64,000 nt of DNA from assembly GCA_902788785.1 (NCBI GenBank), contig CADALT010000009.1, positions 1 through 64,000 on the forward strand, given 5' to 3'. Source of the stretch: an uncultured Ruminococcus sp. (GTDB lineage Bacteria > Bacillota > Clostridia > Oscillospirales > Ruminococcaceae). How positions within the stretch are numbered: the stretch's first letter is position 1; each line of letters opens with the position of its first letter. The notes below the pieces were generated by a model. The model did no database searches and was not told the origin of the DNA. It worked only from the letters and a program-made list of their open reading frames with translations. The translations under genes and the position numbers were made by a program. Below are positions 43,603 to 53,253 of this stretch, piece by piece.

Positions 43603-44847
43603 ATGAACAAACAGCTGATACTTAAAAATACAGCTGAAAAAAATTTCAGCAAATATGTCCTCGGCGTGAAAATATCACCCCTTGACAATGTTCTGGCACT
43701 GGCTGCAAGGCAGTATATCTCTTTTACGGGCAGGATAATAAAGAACAAGATAGTTTTCGTTCACTATGATTACAAGTATCAGTGCAACCCGAAATATATC
43801 TGCGAGGAACTTCTCAGGCAGCATAAGGGCTATGATATTGTCTATGCGGTCAAGAAGGACTCATCGGGCAATGTGCCGAAACTCCCCAAGGGTATAAGGG
43901 CAGTGGAGATAAATACCTATGAATTTTTCAGGGAACTTGCCACTGCAAGACTCTGGGTGGACAACGCACTGAACTGTCCGCTGAGCTTTGTTCCAAAAAA
44001 GCACGGACAAGTGCTGATAAATACCTGGCACGGTTCGCTGGGGCTGAAAAAAATAACAGGTGTGCCCGACCGCAAGTGGCAGCTTGCCGCCAAGACAGCA
44101 GGGCGCATCACCAATTTCATGATCTCAAATTCGGCTTTCGAGACCGAGGTATTCAGGAGCACTTACTGGAACGATCCGAAGGTCAGGGTAGTTGAATTCG
44201 GACACCCCAGGAACGATATACTTTTCTGCGATAAAAAGAAGAAGGCAGAGCTGAAACGCAAGGTATGCAGACATTTCGGGGTGGATGAAGATACAGATCT
44301 CATCCTGTATGCGCCGACTTTCAGAAATTCGGGCAGCACCGAATATTACGATATAGATATCCCCCGTGTGCTTGCGGCTGCAAAGGAACGCTTCGGCGGC
44401 AGTTGGAAAATGCTGTGCCGCTACCACATCAAGGTGGCTGACAAAATGCAGCGCACCACCTCGGAAGATATCCTTGACGGCAACAGCTACGAAGATATAC
44501 AGGAACTTATGACGGTCTGCAAAATAGGCATAACCGACTATTCCAGCTGGATCTGCGATCAGGTGCTGGGCAGTTCCTACGGGTTCATATATGCGCCCGA
44601 CCTTGATGAATATGACAGCGAAAGAGGTTTCTATTATCCTTTGCAGGAGACTCCCTTCCCCATTGCACGGGATAATGATGAACTGATAAACAATATACTT
44701 GGCTTTGACAGCGCACACTATGAGCGCAGGCGGCAGGTCTTCCTGAAGACCAGGGGCTGCCATGAGGACGGCAAAGCCTCAAAGCGCACAGTGAAGCTTA
44801 TAAATAAGATAATGGGAAAGACAAACTATAGCAATCCAACTATTTAA
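43603..44847 (+). CDS. CDP-glycerol glycerophosphotransferase-family polymer synthase
   Basis: A TagF/TagB-type transferase of 414 residues that would add glycerol phosphate or a related alditol phosphate to a wall or membrane polymer. Motifs: LINTWHGSLGLKKITG with the catalytic His, VEFGHPRNDILF, LILYAPTFRNSG, and ITDYSSWICDQVLG. It ends TNYSNPTI, unlike its 45-kb paralogue; these last codons lie inside a palindromic element. The ATG at 43603 follows AAGGAG by 10 bases. It is cytoplasmic or membrane-associated. Its neighbours, a second copy and a cytidylyltransferase, indicate a polymer pathway. Confidence 0.88.
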   Translation: MNKQLILKNTAEKNFSKYVLGVKISPLDNVLALAARQYISFTGRIIKNKIVFVHYDYKYQCNPKYICEELLRQHKGYDIVYAVKKDSSGNVPKLPKGIRAVEINTYEFFRELATARLWVDNALNCPLSFVPKKHGQVLINTWHGSLGLKKITGVPDRKWQLAAKTAGRITNFMISNSAFETEVFRSTYWNDPKVRVVEFGHPRNDILFCDKKKKAELKRKVCRHFGVDEDTDLILYAPTFRNSGSTEYYDIDIPRVLAAAKERFGGSWKMLCRYHIKVADKMQRTTSEDILDGNSYEDIQELMTVCKIGITDYSSWICDQVLGSSYGFIYAPDLDEYDSERGFYYPLQETPFPIARDNDELINNILGFDSAHYERRRQVFLKTRGCHEDGKASKRTVKLINKIMGKTNYSNPTI

Positions 44848-44929
44848 ATTTACAAAATCCGGTCGCTAAAGCTCGGATCTATGGGTTTTGTGACCGGATT
44901 TTGTCTGAATTTTAAGGCGGATTGCTATA
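44827..44929. repeat. 103-bp nested palindrome overlapping the end of the first transferase gene
   Basis: Outer arms TATAGCAATCC (44827-44837) and GGATTGCTATA (44919-44929) are perfect 11-bp inverted repeats. Inner arms ACAAAATCCGGTC (44852-44864) and GACCGGATTTTGT (44892-44904) are perfect over 13 bp with a 27-base loop. The parts between the arms are also roughly complementary. It looks like a small mobile palindrome (MITE- or REP-like) or a long structured RNA. The gene's last seven codons and stop lie in its left arm. Confidence 0.75.
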
Positions 44930-45010
44930 AGACAGCGCCGGCACCTGTTTTAAGGTCCTGTAAAGCTGTTTTAAAACGAGTTGAAGGTAAAATGAAAGGA
45001 TTGATCGTTA

Positions 45011-46285
45011 ATGAGTAAGGTCGTCGTCAGCGGTAAGCTGGGACAGATAGAAAGACGTGCTGCGGAAAAGTCGTTCTTCAAGTTCTTGTTCATGAGGGCA
45101 AGGCAGAAAACAGACCTGCTGATATCTTATCTGACCAAGAAGTATATCTCATACAGCACCAGAGATAAGGTGGAAGATGACAAGATAATCTTCATGCACT
45201 ACAATAACGTTTACCAGTGCAACCCCAAGTATATCTGTGATGAGATAATAAAACAGGGTCTTAAATACGATATAGTTTTCGTAACCTCAAAAAAGCTGAT
45301 GAACGAGTTCCCTCTGCCCTTCCCTCCCCAGGTCAGGGTCGTACAGAGAAATTCGCTGGAACATTTCCTTGAAGCTGCCACAGCAAAGGTATGGGTAGAT
45401 AATGCGGTATGTTTCCCCTGGAACTATGTTCCCAAGAAGAAAAACCAGATATATATAAACACATGGCACGGTTCAATGGGGCTTAAAAAGATCGACCCCT
45501 CTGCCATCACTGACAAACACTGGAGAAATTCCGCTGTGATCGCAGGCGATATAACAAACTTCATGATCTCGAACTCTTCTTTCGAGACTATGGTTTACCG
45601 CACCACCTACTGGCCCGATAAAAAGGTCAAGGTGATGGAATACGGTCACCCCAGGAACGATATACTCTTCTGCGATGACGAGAAGCGTGCAGAGATAAAG
45701 CGCAAGGTCTGCGAGTTCTTCGATATAGAGGAGGACTGTCACCTGATACTTTATGCGCCCACATTCCGTGACGCAAAGAACCTTGACTGCTACGACATCG
45801 ACTACAACCGTGTGCTTGATGCCGCAAGAAAGCGTTTCGGCGGCAAGTGGAAGATCATCAACCGCTACCACTTCAAGGTGGCTAACAAGCTTGCAGGCGT
45901 AAAGGCGATACGAGATAACCCCGATATACTCGCAGGCAACACTTACAGCGATATACAGGAGCTTATGGCAGTATGCGATATGGGTATAACGGATTATTCC
46001 AGCTGGATATGCGATTTCGTACTCACAGGCAGACCCGGATTTATCTACGCCAACGACCTGAAAGAGTACGGCGACGAGAGAGGTTTCTACTATCCTCTTG
46101 ATTCCACACCTTTCGCCATCGCTGAAAACAACGATGAGATGGAAGCAAATATACTGAATTTCGACGACGCTAAATACGCTGCTGATACAAAGGACTTCCT
46201 CGAAGCAAGAGGCAGCAAGGAAGACGGCAAAGCAGCCGAGCGTGTGGTCGCTCTTATAAAGAAGTATATGAAAGAAAGCAAATAA
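45011..46285 (+). CDS. CDP-glycerol glycerophosphotransferase-family polymer synthase (paralogue)
   Basis: A 424-residue paralogue of the gene at 43.6 kb: YINTWHGSMGLKKIDP, MEYGHPRNDILFCDDEK, LILYAPTFRDAKNLD, and ITDYSSWICDFVLTGRPGF are shared throughout, and both start with a helical segment (FKFLFMRARQKTDLLIS) that may dock to the membrane. The products may act in sequence, as primase and polymerase (TagB/TagF) do in poly-glycerophosphate synthesis. It ends normally (KKYMKESK). 15 bases separate it from the cytidylyltransferase gene. Confidence 0.9.
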   Translation: MSKVVVSGKLGQIERRAAEKSFFKFLFMRARQKTDLLISYLTKKYISYSTRDKVEDDKIIFMHYNNVYQCNPKYICDEIIKQGLKYDIVFVTSKKLMNEFPLPFPPQVRVVQRNSLEHFLEAATAKVWVDNAVCFPWNYVPKKKNQIYINTWHGSMGLKKIDPSAITDKHWRNSAVIAGDITNFMISNSSFETMVYRTTYWPDKKVKVMEYGHPRNDILFCDDEKRAEIKRKVCEFFDIEEDCHLILYAPTFRDAKNLDCYDIDYNRVLDAARKRFGGKWKIINRYHFKVANKLAGVKAIRDNPDILAGNTYSDIQELMAVCDMGITDYSSWICDFVLTGRPGFIYANDLKEYGDERGFYYPLDSTPFAIAENNDEMEANILNFDDAKYAADTKDFLEARGSKEDGKAAERVVALIKKYMKESK

Positions 46286-46300
46286 ACGGAGGAAAATAAC

Positions 46301-47053
46301 ATGAACATAGCAGTGATATTCGCAGGCGGCAGCGGTGTCAGGATGGGCGCAGGCATTCCCAAGCAGTTCCTTGAGATAAACGGCAAGCCCATCATCGTAC
46401 ACACACTGGAGCTTTTTGAGAACCACAATGAGATAGACAAGATATACATCGTAATGCTGGAGGAGTACATCCCCTACATGAACAAGCTGGTGAAGAAGTT
46501 CGGACTGGATAAGGTCTGCGCAGTAGTTCCCGGCGGCGAAACAGGTCAGGACTCCATCTACAACGGTCTTAAAAAGGCTCAGAGCGAGAACCCCGATGAC
46601 TCCATCGTGCTGATACATGACGGTGTGCGTCCCTGGGTAAGCTACGATACCATATCAAGAAACATTCAGGGCGTTAAGGACAGCGGCAATGCTATCACCT
46701 GCACCCCCTGCTTTGAGACCATACTCATGAGCACCAACGGCAAGACCGTTGAAACAGTGCCCTACAGAAAGGATACCTACGCTGCACAGGCTCCCCAGAG
46801 CTTCTATCTGGGCGAGATAATTGCAGACCACGACAAGGTAAGGGCTACCGAGAACCGCTACGACAACCTCGTTGACTCCTGCACACTTATAAAGAGCGTC
46901 GGCAAGGAGGCTCACATGGTCGAGGGCAACCGTGGCAACATCAAGGTAACAACTCCAGAGGACGTATATATGTACCGTGCGCTTATACAGTACCGTGAGA
47001 ACGAACAGGCATTCGGCATAGGTTCAACTCCCGATATCCTCAAGCAGAAATAA
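46301..47053 (+). CDS. IspD/TarI-family cytidylyltransferase
   Basis: A 250-residue nucleotidyltransferase. The N-terminal IFAGGSGVRMGAGIPKQFLEINGKPI is the CTP-binding loop, and DGVRPWV and VTTPEDVYMYRALIQYRE are also conserved. The family contains IspD (isoprenoid pathway) and TarI (CDP-ribitol for teichoic acid). It lies directly behind two alditol-phosphate transferases, which argues for the TarI role; the partner reductase TarJ is not nearby. A ribitol or glycerol phosphate substrate cannot be settled by eye. Confidence 0.85.
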   Translation: MNIAVIFAGGSGVRMGAGIPKQFLEINGKPIIVHTLELFENHNEIDKIYIVMLEEYIPYMNKLVKKFGLDKVCAVVPGGETGQDSIYNGLKKAQSENPDDSIVLIHDGVRPWVSYDTISRNIQGVKDSGNAITCTPCFETILMSTNGKTVETVPYRKDTYAAQAPQSFYLGEIIADHDKVRATENRYDNLVDSCTLIKSVGKEAHMVEGNRGNIKVTTPEDVYMYRALIQYRENEQAFGIGSTPDILKQK

Positions 47054-47083
47054 TTTTGGGAAAATTTTAATGTCGTTTACTAA

Positions 47084-47126
47084 AATACCACCCGTCATCT
47101 TATCGGATAACGGGTGGTATTTTTAT
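47084..47126. terminator. Bidirectional terminator
   Basis: Stem AATACCACCCGT (47084-47095) / ACGGGTGGTATT (47110-47121), followed by TTTTAT; serves both the cytidylyltransferase gene and clpB. Confidence 0.9.
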
Positions 47127-47134
47127 TATATCGG

Positions 47135-49759
47135 TCATTCTGTATTTTCGGGTGCTATGGTTTCCGCTGTGAACTTATTGCCGTCGTAATCGACCTTCAT
47201 CACGCTGTCGGGCGCAGGGTCGCCTGCGATTATCTCCCTTGCCAGCAGAGTTTCGATATGGCTCTGTATAAATCTTCTGAGCGGTCTTGCGCCGAACTGC
47301 ATATCATAGCCCTGGTCTATTATGGCAGCCCTTGCAGCCTCGGTAACATCAAGCTTCAGGCGCTTGTCGGCAAGTCTCTTTTCAAGGCTCTTGAGCATCA
47401 GTCCGCAGATGCTGTATATCTCGCTCTTCAGCAGAGGCTTATAGATAACTACCTCATCAAGACGGTTTAAGAACTCGGGTCTGAAATGCTGGCGCAGAAG
47501 TGTCTGCACATTTTCCCTTGCCTCATCGGAAATATCGCCTGTAGCTTCGTCGATACCCTCGAGTATGAACGGTGAGCCGAGGTTTGAGGTCAGTATGATA
47601 ACGGTGTTCTTGAAATCCACCGTTCTGCCCTGAGAGTCGGTAACTCTGCCGTCATCGAGCACTTGCAGGAGTATGTTGAACACATCTGGGTGCGCTTTCT
47701 CGACCTCATCCAGCAGTACCACCGAGTAAGGCTTCCTGCGGACTGCTTCGGTCAGCTGACCGCCCTCCTCATATCCCACGTATCCGGGAGGCGCTCCGAT
47801 CAGTCTGGATACGCTGAATTTCTCCATATACTCCGACATATCTATCCTAACGATATTGTTCTCGTCATCGAAGAGCGCCTGAGCAAGGGTCTTTGCAAGC
47901 TCAGTCTTACCAACGCCCGTAGGTCCTAAGAACAGGAAGGAACCGATGGGCTGATTTGGATTTGCGATGCCTGCTCTTGAACGGAGTATAGCCTCGCTGA
48001 CCTTTGAAACAGCTTCGTTCTGACCGATGACTCTTTCATGGAGTATGCTTTCCAGCCTGAGCAGCTTCTCACGCTCGCCCTCCATCAGCTTAGCCACGGG
48101 TATACCTGTCCAGCGGCAGATTATCCTTGCTATCTCATCATCTGTTACCTTATCACGCAGCAGAGTATTGCTCTTTGCGGACTGCTCTGCCTTCTTCTCC
48201 TCCTCAGCAAGCTCTTTCTGTAGATTTTCCAGCTTGCCGTATTTGAGTTCAGCCAGCTTTGTCAGGTCATAGTCACGTTCTGCCTGCTTGATCTCGCCGT
48301 TTACCGCATCTATTTCCTCACGTATCTTCTGCACCTTGGATATAGCGCTCTTCTCATTCTCCCACTTAGCACGCATCTCATCATACTGCGCCCTCATGTC
48401 AGCCAGTTCCTTCTGAACTTCCAACAGATGTTCCTCTGCCAGCTTGTCATTTTCCTTTTTGAGCACAGTTTCCTCGATCTCGTGCTGGAGTATCTTACGC
48501 CTTATCTCATCGAGCTCTGTAGGCATGGAGTCCATCTCGGTACGTATCAGCGCACAGGCTTCGTCCACCAGGTCTATCGCCTTATCGGGCAGGAACCTGT
48601 CGGTGATGTATCTGTCGGAAAGTACAGCCGCCGTTATCAGAGCCTGGTCCTGTATCTTTACGCCGTGGAAGACCTCATACCTTTCTTTCAGTCCACGGAG
48701 TATAGATATGGTATCCTCGACTGTAGGCTCATCGACCATTACGGGCTGGAAACGTCTTTCAAGCGCCTTATCTTTCTCGATGAACTGTCTGTATTCATTG
48801 AGGGTCGTCGCACCGATACAGTGCAGTTCGCCCCTTGCCAGCATAGGCTTTAACAGGTTGCCTGCATCCATCGCACCATCTGACTTGCCTGCGCCCACTA
48901 TGGTATGCAGCTCGTCGATGAACAGTATGATCTTACCCTCCGATTTCTTTATCTCACCTACGACAGCCTTAAAACGCTCCTCAAATTCGCCCCTGAATTT
49001 AGCGCCTGCTATCAGCGAGCCCATATCAAGCGAGAATATCTGCCTGTCCTTTAAGCTGTCGGGAACATCGCCGTTGACGATACGCTGTGCAAGACCCTCT
49101 GCAACAGCAGTTTTACCAACGCCCGGTTCACCGATGAGCACAGGATTGTTCTTGGTCTTACGGGAAAGGATACGTATAACATTACGTATCTCCGCATCTC
49201 TGCCGATAACGGGGTCGAGCTTGTTCTGTCTTGCGAGCCCCACCAGCTCCTGACCGTACTTTTTGAGCACATCGTAGGTCTCCTCGGGGTTCTGGCTGGT
49301 GACCTTTGCGCTGCCCCTTACCTCTTTGAGCATTGCCAGAAATCCCGTCTTATCTATGCCGAAAGTACGCAGCACCTCAGCTATCTCATTATTTGCACAT
49401 TCCATTATACCCAGGAAAATATGCTCCACCGATACATACTCGTCCTGCATCTGCTTAGCCTGCGCCTCTGCCTCTGCAAGGGCACGGTCGAGGTCTGTTG
49501 AAATATATATCTGACCCTGTGCTCTGCCGCCCATGGTAACTTTCGGTATCTTATCAACAGCTCTGTCCAGCGCACCCCTGAACGCATTGACATCAACGCT
49601 CATTTTAGTGAGCAGCTGCGGTATCAGACCATTATCATCAAGGCACAGCGCACTCATCAGATGCTCCTGCCCTATCGCCTGATTTGACTGCCTTGCAGCG
49701 ATGTTCTGGGCATCCTGCACAGCCTGCATCGATTTCTCGGTAAACTTCTGCATATTCAT
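47135..49759 (-). CDS. clpB: ATP-dependent disaggregase ClpB
   Basis: An 874-residue hexameric AAA+ machine that, with DnaK, resolubilises aggregates. The N-domain ([20 protein letters not shown]) precedes two ATPase domains: [18 protein letters not shown] with [20 protein letters not shown], and [18 protein letters not shown] with [15 protein letters not shown]. Between them lies the long M-domain coiled coil (about 410-530), which separates ClpB from ClpA and ClpC. It lacks the IGF/L loop of ClpP partners. No CIRCE or CtsR site is apparent upstream. The start follows GGAGG. Confidence 0.97.
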   Translation of the reverse strand: MNMQKFTEKSMQAVQDAQNIAARQSNQAIGQEHLMSALCLDDNGLIPQLLTKMSVDVNAFRGALDRAVDKIPKVTMGGRAQGQIYISTDLDRALAEAEAQAKQMQDEYVSVEHIFLGIMECANNEIAEVLRTFGIDKTGFLAMLKEVRGSAKVTSQNPEETYDVLKKYGQELVGLARQNKLDPVIGRDAEIRNVIRILSRKTKNNPVLIGEPGVGKTAVAEGLAQRIVNGDVPDSLKDRQIFSLDMGSLIAGAKFRGEFEERFKAVVGEIKKSEGKIILFIDELHTIVGAGKSDGAMDAGNLLKPMLARGELHCIGATTLNEYRQFIEKDKALERRFQPVMVDEPTVEDTISILRGLKERYEVFHGVKIQDQALITAAVLSDRYITDRFLPDKAIDLVDEACALIRTEMDSMPTELDEIRRKILQHEIEETVLKKENDKLAEEHLLEVQKELADMRAQYDEMRAKWENEKSAISKVQKIREEIDAVNGEIKQAERDYDLTKLAELKYGKLENLQKELAEEEKKAEQSAKSNTLLRDKVTDDEIARIICRWTGIPVAKLMEGEREKLLRLESILHERVIGQNEAVSKVSEAILRSRAGIANPNQPIGSFLFLGPTGVGKTELAKTLAQALFDDENNIVRIDMSEYMEKFSVSRLIGAPPGYVGYEEGGQLTEAVRRKPYSVVLLDEVEKAHPDVFNILLQVLDDGRVTDSQGRTVDFKNTVIILTSNLGSPFILEGIDEATGDISDEARENVQTLLRQHFRPEFLNRLDEVVIYKPLLKSEIYSICGLMLKSLEKRLADKRLKLDVTEAARAAIIDQGYDMQFGARPLRRFIQSHIETLLAREIIAGDPAPDSVMKVDYDGNKFTAETIAPENTE

Positions 49760-49793
49760 TATTGTGTCCTCCTTTATATATCAGATATTATTA

Positions 49794-50165
49794 TCAGTAT
49801 TCACGTATCTCCAGATACTGAGCATCACCCATGAAAACATATTCGGCATATTTCCTCTCGCCTATGCGCCAGTACGCCCTGCATAGCCCGAAGCCGTACT
49901 TTCCGCTGGGTTCGCCGAGCTCTTCCACAACTTCATCGTAGGTAGGGCTGCTTTCACTGAGTTTGCGTATATAGTCCTCGGGGATATTTATTATAAGGTC
50001 ACTGCGCACATGATAAACCACACCTATGACATCCGTTGTAGCCGACTCGGGAAAAGCCACGCCAAATCTGCGTTCCGCCTTAGTAGTCAGCGCAAAGAAT
50101 GCTATTACCGCTGCCACGATGAGCGCCGCTATGATGCCGACCGTTATCCTGACTTTCTTGCTCAT
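49794..50165 (-). CDS. Small membrane-anchored protein, unknown
   Basis: A 123-residue protein with one N-terminal membrane anchor (ITVGIIAALIVAAVIAFFAL) and an extracytoplasmic part. YDEVVEELGEPSGKYGFGLCRAYWRI resembles the SmpA/BamE-like helix-turn-strand unit, seen in short lipid- or wall-associated proteins, though the match is weak. It lies 10 bases after a ribbon-helix-helix gene and 34 bases before clpB. Confidence 0.7.
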   Translation of the reverse strand: MSKKVRITVGIIAALIVAAVIAFFALTTKAERRFGVAFPESATTDVIGVVYHVRSDLIINIPEDYIRKLSESSPTYDEVVEELGEPSGKYGFGLCRAYWRIGERKYAEYVFMGDAQYLEIREY

Positions 50166-50175
50166 GCTGCACCGC

Positions 50176-50832
50176 CTATATCACCGAAGTGACCGTTCTG
50201 ACGTAATCGGCATAAGCAGCGCTTATCTTGCCCGAGGGATCTGTGCCGCTTGTCAGCCCGTCGAAATAGGTCTGTACGCTGCTGTCCATCAGCCTTATAT
50301 AGCCTGCCACAGCGGAAGCTATCTCCTCGTCGGTCAGTTCACGGGCACGGGGCGAATAAAAATCACGGGTGTATCTGCCGTTATCGGTCTGTGCGGGAGC
50401 ACCATCGGGATAAACGGCTGACAGATATTTGTCCTCAAGTCCCTGCCAGAGTTTGAAGAAGCCGTCTGCGGCAGAGATAAGCTGCTCGCTCTTGGTACGG
50501 AAAGACACCTTTAATCTGCCTACCCTGCCCGTAAGCTCACGGCTGAGTTCAAGGCTGTACCGCAGCGTGGGTTTATACTTATACCTCACGGGACTTTTTA
50601 TGGCGATCATGCTGTCCGACGGTCGGTCAAGGAACTGAAAACGCTGATCCATCAGCGACTCTATCTCGCTGAATATCTGCCGCATCCTCATTTCGGGGGT
50701 CATAAGGCTGAGTTTTTCAGCAAGTATCTGGTTTATCAGATTTGATCTGCTGGTATTCATGGAATATGCCAGCCTGTCGATGGCATCGACCACCTCATCC
50801 GACAGCACCAGACTGTACACGCTTTTATTCAA
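50176..50832 (-). CDS. Ribbon-helix-helix protein with a C-terminal domain of unknown function
   Basis: The N-terminal 45 residues (YSLVLSDEVVDAIDRLAYSM, then NTSRSNLINQILAEKL) form a CopG/Arc-type ribbon-helix-helix unit. The remaining 165 residues are not recognised; they contain LRYSLELSRELTGRVGRLKVSF and a helical end. It may be a DNA-binding regulator acting on its own promoter. The likely start is TTG at 50832, with AGAGGTGG just upstream; a GTG three codons earlier sits inside that site. It is the first gene of the unit with the small membrane protein. Confidence 0.78.
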   Translation of the reverse strand: MNKSVYSLVLSDEVVDAIDRLAYSMNTSRSNLINQILAEKLSLMTPEMRMRQIFSEIESLMDQRFQFLDRPSDSMIAIKSPVRYKYKPTLRYSLELSRELTGRVGRLKVSFRTKSEQLISAADGFFKLWQGLEDKYLSAVYPDGAPAQTDNGRYTRDFYSPRARELTDEEIASAVAGYIRLMDSSVQTYFDGLTSGTDPSGKISAAYADYVRTVTSVI

Positions 50833-50858
50833 TAGTCCCACCTCTTTTCACTGATAAC

Positions 50859-50887
50859 ATTATAGCACTGTTTAAATAATTTGTCAA
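50859..50887 (-). promoter_or_regulatory. Promoter of the ribbon-helix-helix unit
   Basis: On the minus strand TTGACA (50887-50882) and TATAAT (50864-50859) are spaced by 17 bases, a consensus promoter. Confidence 0.85.
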
Positions 50888-51040
50888 TGCAATTATATAA
50901 TTTTGCGTGCATTTTATTTACATAAACAATCTCAAAAGCGGCAGCACGAGGGTGTATTGTGCAGATTTAATAAATTCTTTCAAAAGTCCGCCCCCGTTCC
51001 TCGCCTTGCCGACACTTGTGAAAAAATTAACCAAATATAC

Positions 51041-51068
51041 TTGAATATCCTGTGCGATGTGGTATAAT
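51041..51068 (+). promoter_or_regulatory. Promoter of the radical SAM-thrB unit
   Basis: TTGAAT (51041-51046) and TATAAT (51063-51068) are spaced by 16 bases. The region 50888-51040 shows nothing else. Confidence 0.65.
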
Positions 51069-51105
51069 GTAATATAGCTGAATTTAACGGAAAGGAAGAC
51101 CGATC

Positions 51106-51723
51106 ATGAAAAAGACCGCTATGACCATATCTTATGAACTCTGGGGCAAGCTTTACCTCAATATCACCAACAAATGCCCATGCGCCTGCACATTCTGTCT
51201 GAGGCAGAACGATGACGGTGCATATGGTTCAGACCCGCTGTGGCTCGAACATCAGCCCACACTGGAAGAAGTTCTTGACAACCTGAAACAGCGTGACCTT
51301 TCATCTTATAAAGAGATAATCTTCTGCGGTTACGGCGAACCCACTTCGGAACTGCCTATACTGCTGGATACCGCAAGGTATATACGCTCGGTGTGCGATA
51401 CTCCCATCAGGCTGAACACCAACGGTCTTGCAAATATGATCTGGGAAAGATCTACCGAAGCCGACTTCAAAGGTCTGCTGGATACCGTATCCATCAGCCT
51501 TAATGCCTCTGACAGCAAGGCTTATATGGATATAACCCGTCCCAAATGGAAAGACAAGGACTGCTTTGCGGAGATGCTGAAATTCGCAGAGAATATGAAA
51601 GCCTATGTGCCGAATGTGATACTCACCGTTGTTGATATCATTGGCGAGGAAGAGATCGCAAAGTCACAGAAGGTAGCCGACAGCATCGGCGTTACTCTGA
51701 GAGTTCGCCCCATGGAAAACTGA
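51106..51723 (+). CDS. TatD-associated radical SAM protein
   Basis: A compact radical SAM protein of 205 residues. The cluster motif CPCACTFC supplies CxxxCxxC at about residues 25-32; the SAM-binding glycine motif is FCGYGEPT, with the later NTNGLANMIWERS. This compact size and order match the TIGR04038 group found near tatD-type nucleases. The substrate is not established. The ATG follows AAAGGAAG. thrB begins 25 bases later, so the two are co-transcribed, an odd pairing. Confidence 0.85.
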   Translation: MKKTAMTISYELWGKLYLNITNKCPCACTFCLRQNDDGAYGSDPLWLEHQPTLEEVLDNLKQRDLSSYKEIIFCGYGEPTSELPILLDTARYIRSVCDTPIRLNTNGLANMIWERSTEADFKGLLDTVSISLNASDSKAYMDITRPKWKDKDCFAEMLKFAENMKAYVPNVILTVVDIIGEEEIAKSQKVADSIGVTLRVRPMEN

Positions 51724-51747
51724 TGTAAAGAGAAACGAGGAAGTACG

Positions 51748-52641
51748 ATGTATAAGATACAGATACCTGCCACCTCCGCAAATCTCGGCGCAGGCTTTGA
51801 TGCGCTGGGGCTGGCGCTGAACTATTATAATTATGTGGAGATGGAAGAGTGCGACCATATCGACATAGCTTCGGCTGATGGTGTTGAGGTCCCCTGCGAT
51901 GAGCGCAACCTTATATATGTTTCCGCAAAGGATCTTTATACGGTCTGCGGCAAGAAGCTGGACGGATTGAAACTCAGGCAGACCAACAGCATACCTATGG
52001 CAAGAGGTCTGGGTTCGTCCTCAGCCTGCATAATCGCAGGACTGGTGGGTGCCAATAAAATGCTGGGCGATCCGCTTACAAAGGACGATCTGGTGGACCT
52101 TGCCGCACAGATCGAGGGACACCCCGACAACACCGCCCCCGCACTGCTGGGCGGCATAGTTACTGCGGTGTTCGACGGAAGAAAAGTACACTGGGTAAAG
52201 CAGGAGGTCTATACAAAGCTGAAATTCGTGGCTATGATACCCGATTTTGAGTTGAAGACCGAAGATGCAAGGGCTTGTCTGCCCAAGGAGATCTCCCACA
52301 AGGACGCTGTTTTCAATCTGTCCCGTGCGGCGCTGTTCTCCGCATCACTGCTTACAGGCAAGTTCGAGAACCTGCGTACTGCGGTGCATGATAAGCTGCA
52401 CCAGCCCTACCGCATGGAACTTATCCCGGGCTGTCGTGAAGTTTTCGATATCGCCTACACCCACGGCGCATACGCAAGCTATATAAGCGGCGCAGGTCCT
52501 ACTGTCATGGCGATAGTCGATGAAGAAAACACCTATTTTGCAGGCAGAATGAAATTCTCGCTGGACAATGCAGGGCTTGGCGGCTGGCAGGTCAAAGAGA
52601 TGTGCATAGACAATCAGGGCACTACTATCACAAGCTGCTGA
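51748..52641 (+). CDS. thrB: Homoserine kinase
   Basis: Phosphorylates homoserine for threonine synthesis. A GHMP-kinase with the N-terminal KIQIPATSANLGAGFDALG, the ATP loop PMARGLGSSSACIIAGLVG, and the C-terminal SGAGPTVMAIVD, all as in ThrB. Length 297 residues. It is distant from hom (24 kb) and no thrC is near. The start follows GAGGAAG. Confidence 0.95.
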   Translation: MYKIQIPATSANLGAGFDALGLALNYYNYVEMEECDHIDIASADGVEVPCDERNLIYVSAKDLYTVCGKKLDGLKLRQTNSIPMARGLGSSSACIIAGLVGANKMLGDPLTKDDLVDLAAQIEGHPDNTAPALLGGIVTAVFDGRKVHWVKQEVYTKLKFVAMIPDFELKTEDARACLPKEISHKDAVFNLSRAALFSASLLTGKFENLRTAVHDKLHQPYRMELIPGCREVFDIAYTHGAYASYISGAGPTVMAIVDEENTYFAGRMKFSLDNAGLGGWQVKEMCIDNQGTTITSC

Positions 52642-52813
52642 ACCGTCAATGATATGTCATCTATCACATCATGTGATAATGCGTAAAATAGGGCATTCCG
52701 AGAACATCGTAAACATTCTGTGAATAAACACAAAATCTCTCGTGTATTGATAAGGTAAATTTAGGCAAGGCTACAAAGATTGCCCGAAAAGCCCGAAAAT
52801 ACGTGCATTTTAT

Positions 52814-52842
52814 TTGACAAAGCAATTATTATAGGGTATAAT
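52814..52842 (+). promoter_or_regulatory. Promoter of the HU gene
   Basis: TTGACA (52814-52819) and TATAAT (52837-52842) are spaced by 17 bases. Confidence 0.88.
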
Positions 52843-52909
52843 ATCAACATAAATTAAAGGTGTGCAGGATGCACAGGCAAAACCAAGAAAATTTATGGAG
52901 GTATTTATC

Positions 52910-53188
52910 ATGAAAAAGGCTGAACTGCTCGCTGCTATCGCTGAAAAGAACGGCAGCACAAAGAAGAACGCTGAAGCAGCTCTTGACGCTGTTATAAGCA
53001 CCATCACAGAGGCTCTCGAGAAGGGTGACAAGGTAGCTATCCCCGGTTTCGGTACATTCGAGGTAAGAGACCGTGCAGCTAAGAAGTCCATCAACCCTGC
53101 AACCAAAAAGCCCATCGAAGTACCCGCAAAGAAGGTACCTGCTTTCAAGGCAGCAAAGGCTCTTAAAGAGGCTGTTGACAAGAAGTAA
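52910..53188 (+). CDS. hup: HU-family DNA-binding protein
   Basis: A 92-residue histone-like protein. The helical base (MKKAELLAAIAEKNGSTKKN) and the arm (IPGFGTFEVRDRAAKKS, then NPATKKPIEVPAKKVPAFKA) match HU exactly. It bends and coats DNA as a dimer. The ATG at 52910 follows GGAGG by 7 bases; a longer frame lacks a site. It is followed 65 bases later by another abundant basic protein gene. Confidence 0.95.
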   Translation: MKKAELLAAIAEKNGSTKKNAEAALDAVISTITEALEKGDKVAIPGFGTFEVRDRAAKKSINPATKKPIEVPAKKVPAFKAAKALKEAVDKK

Positions 53189-53253
53189 TACAGCTGTAAT
53201 ATACGGCTTATAAAAATACGATCGCAAGATCTTAGAAAAGGAGAATTTTGGAT

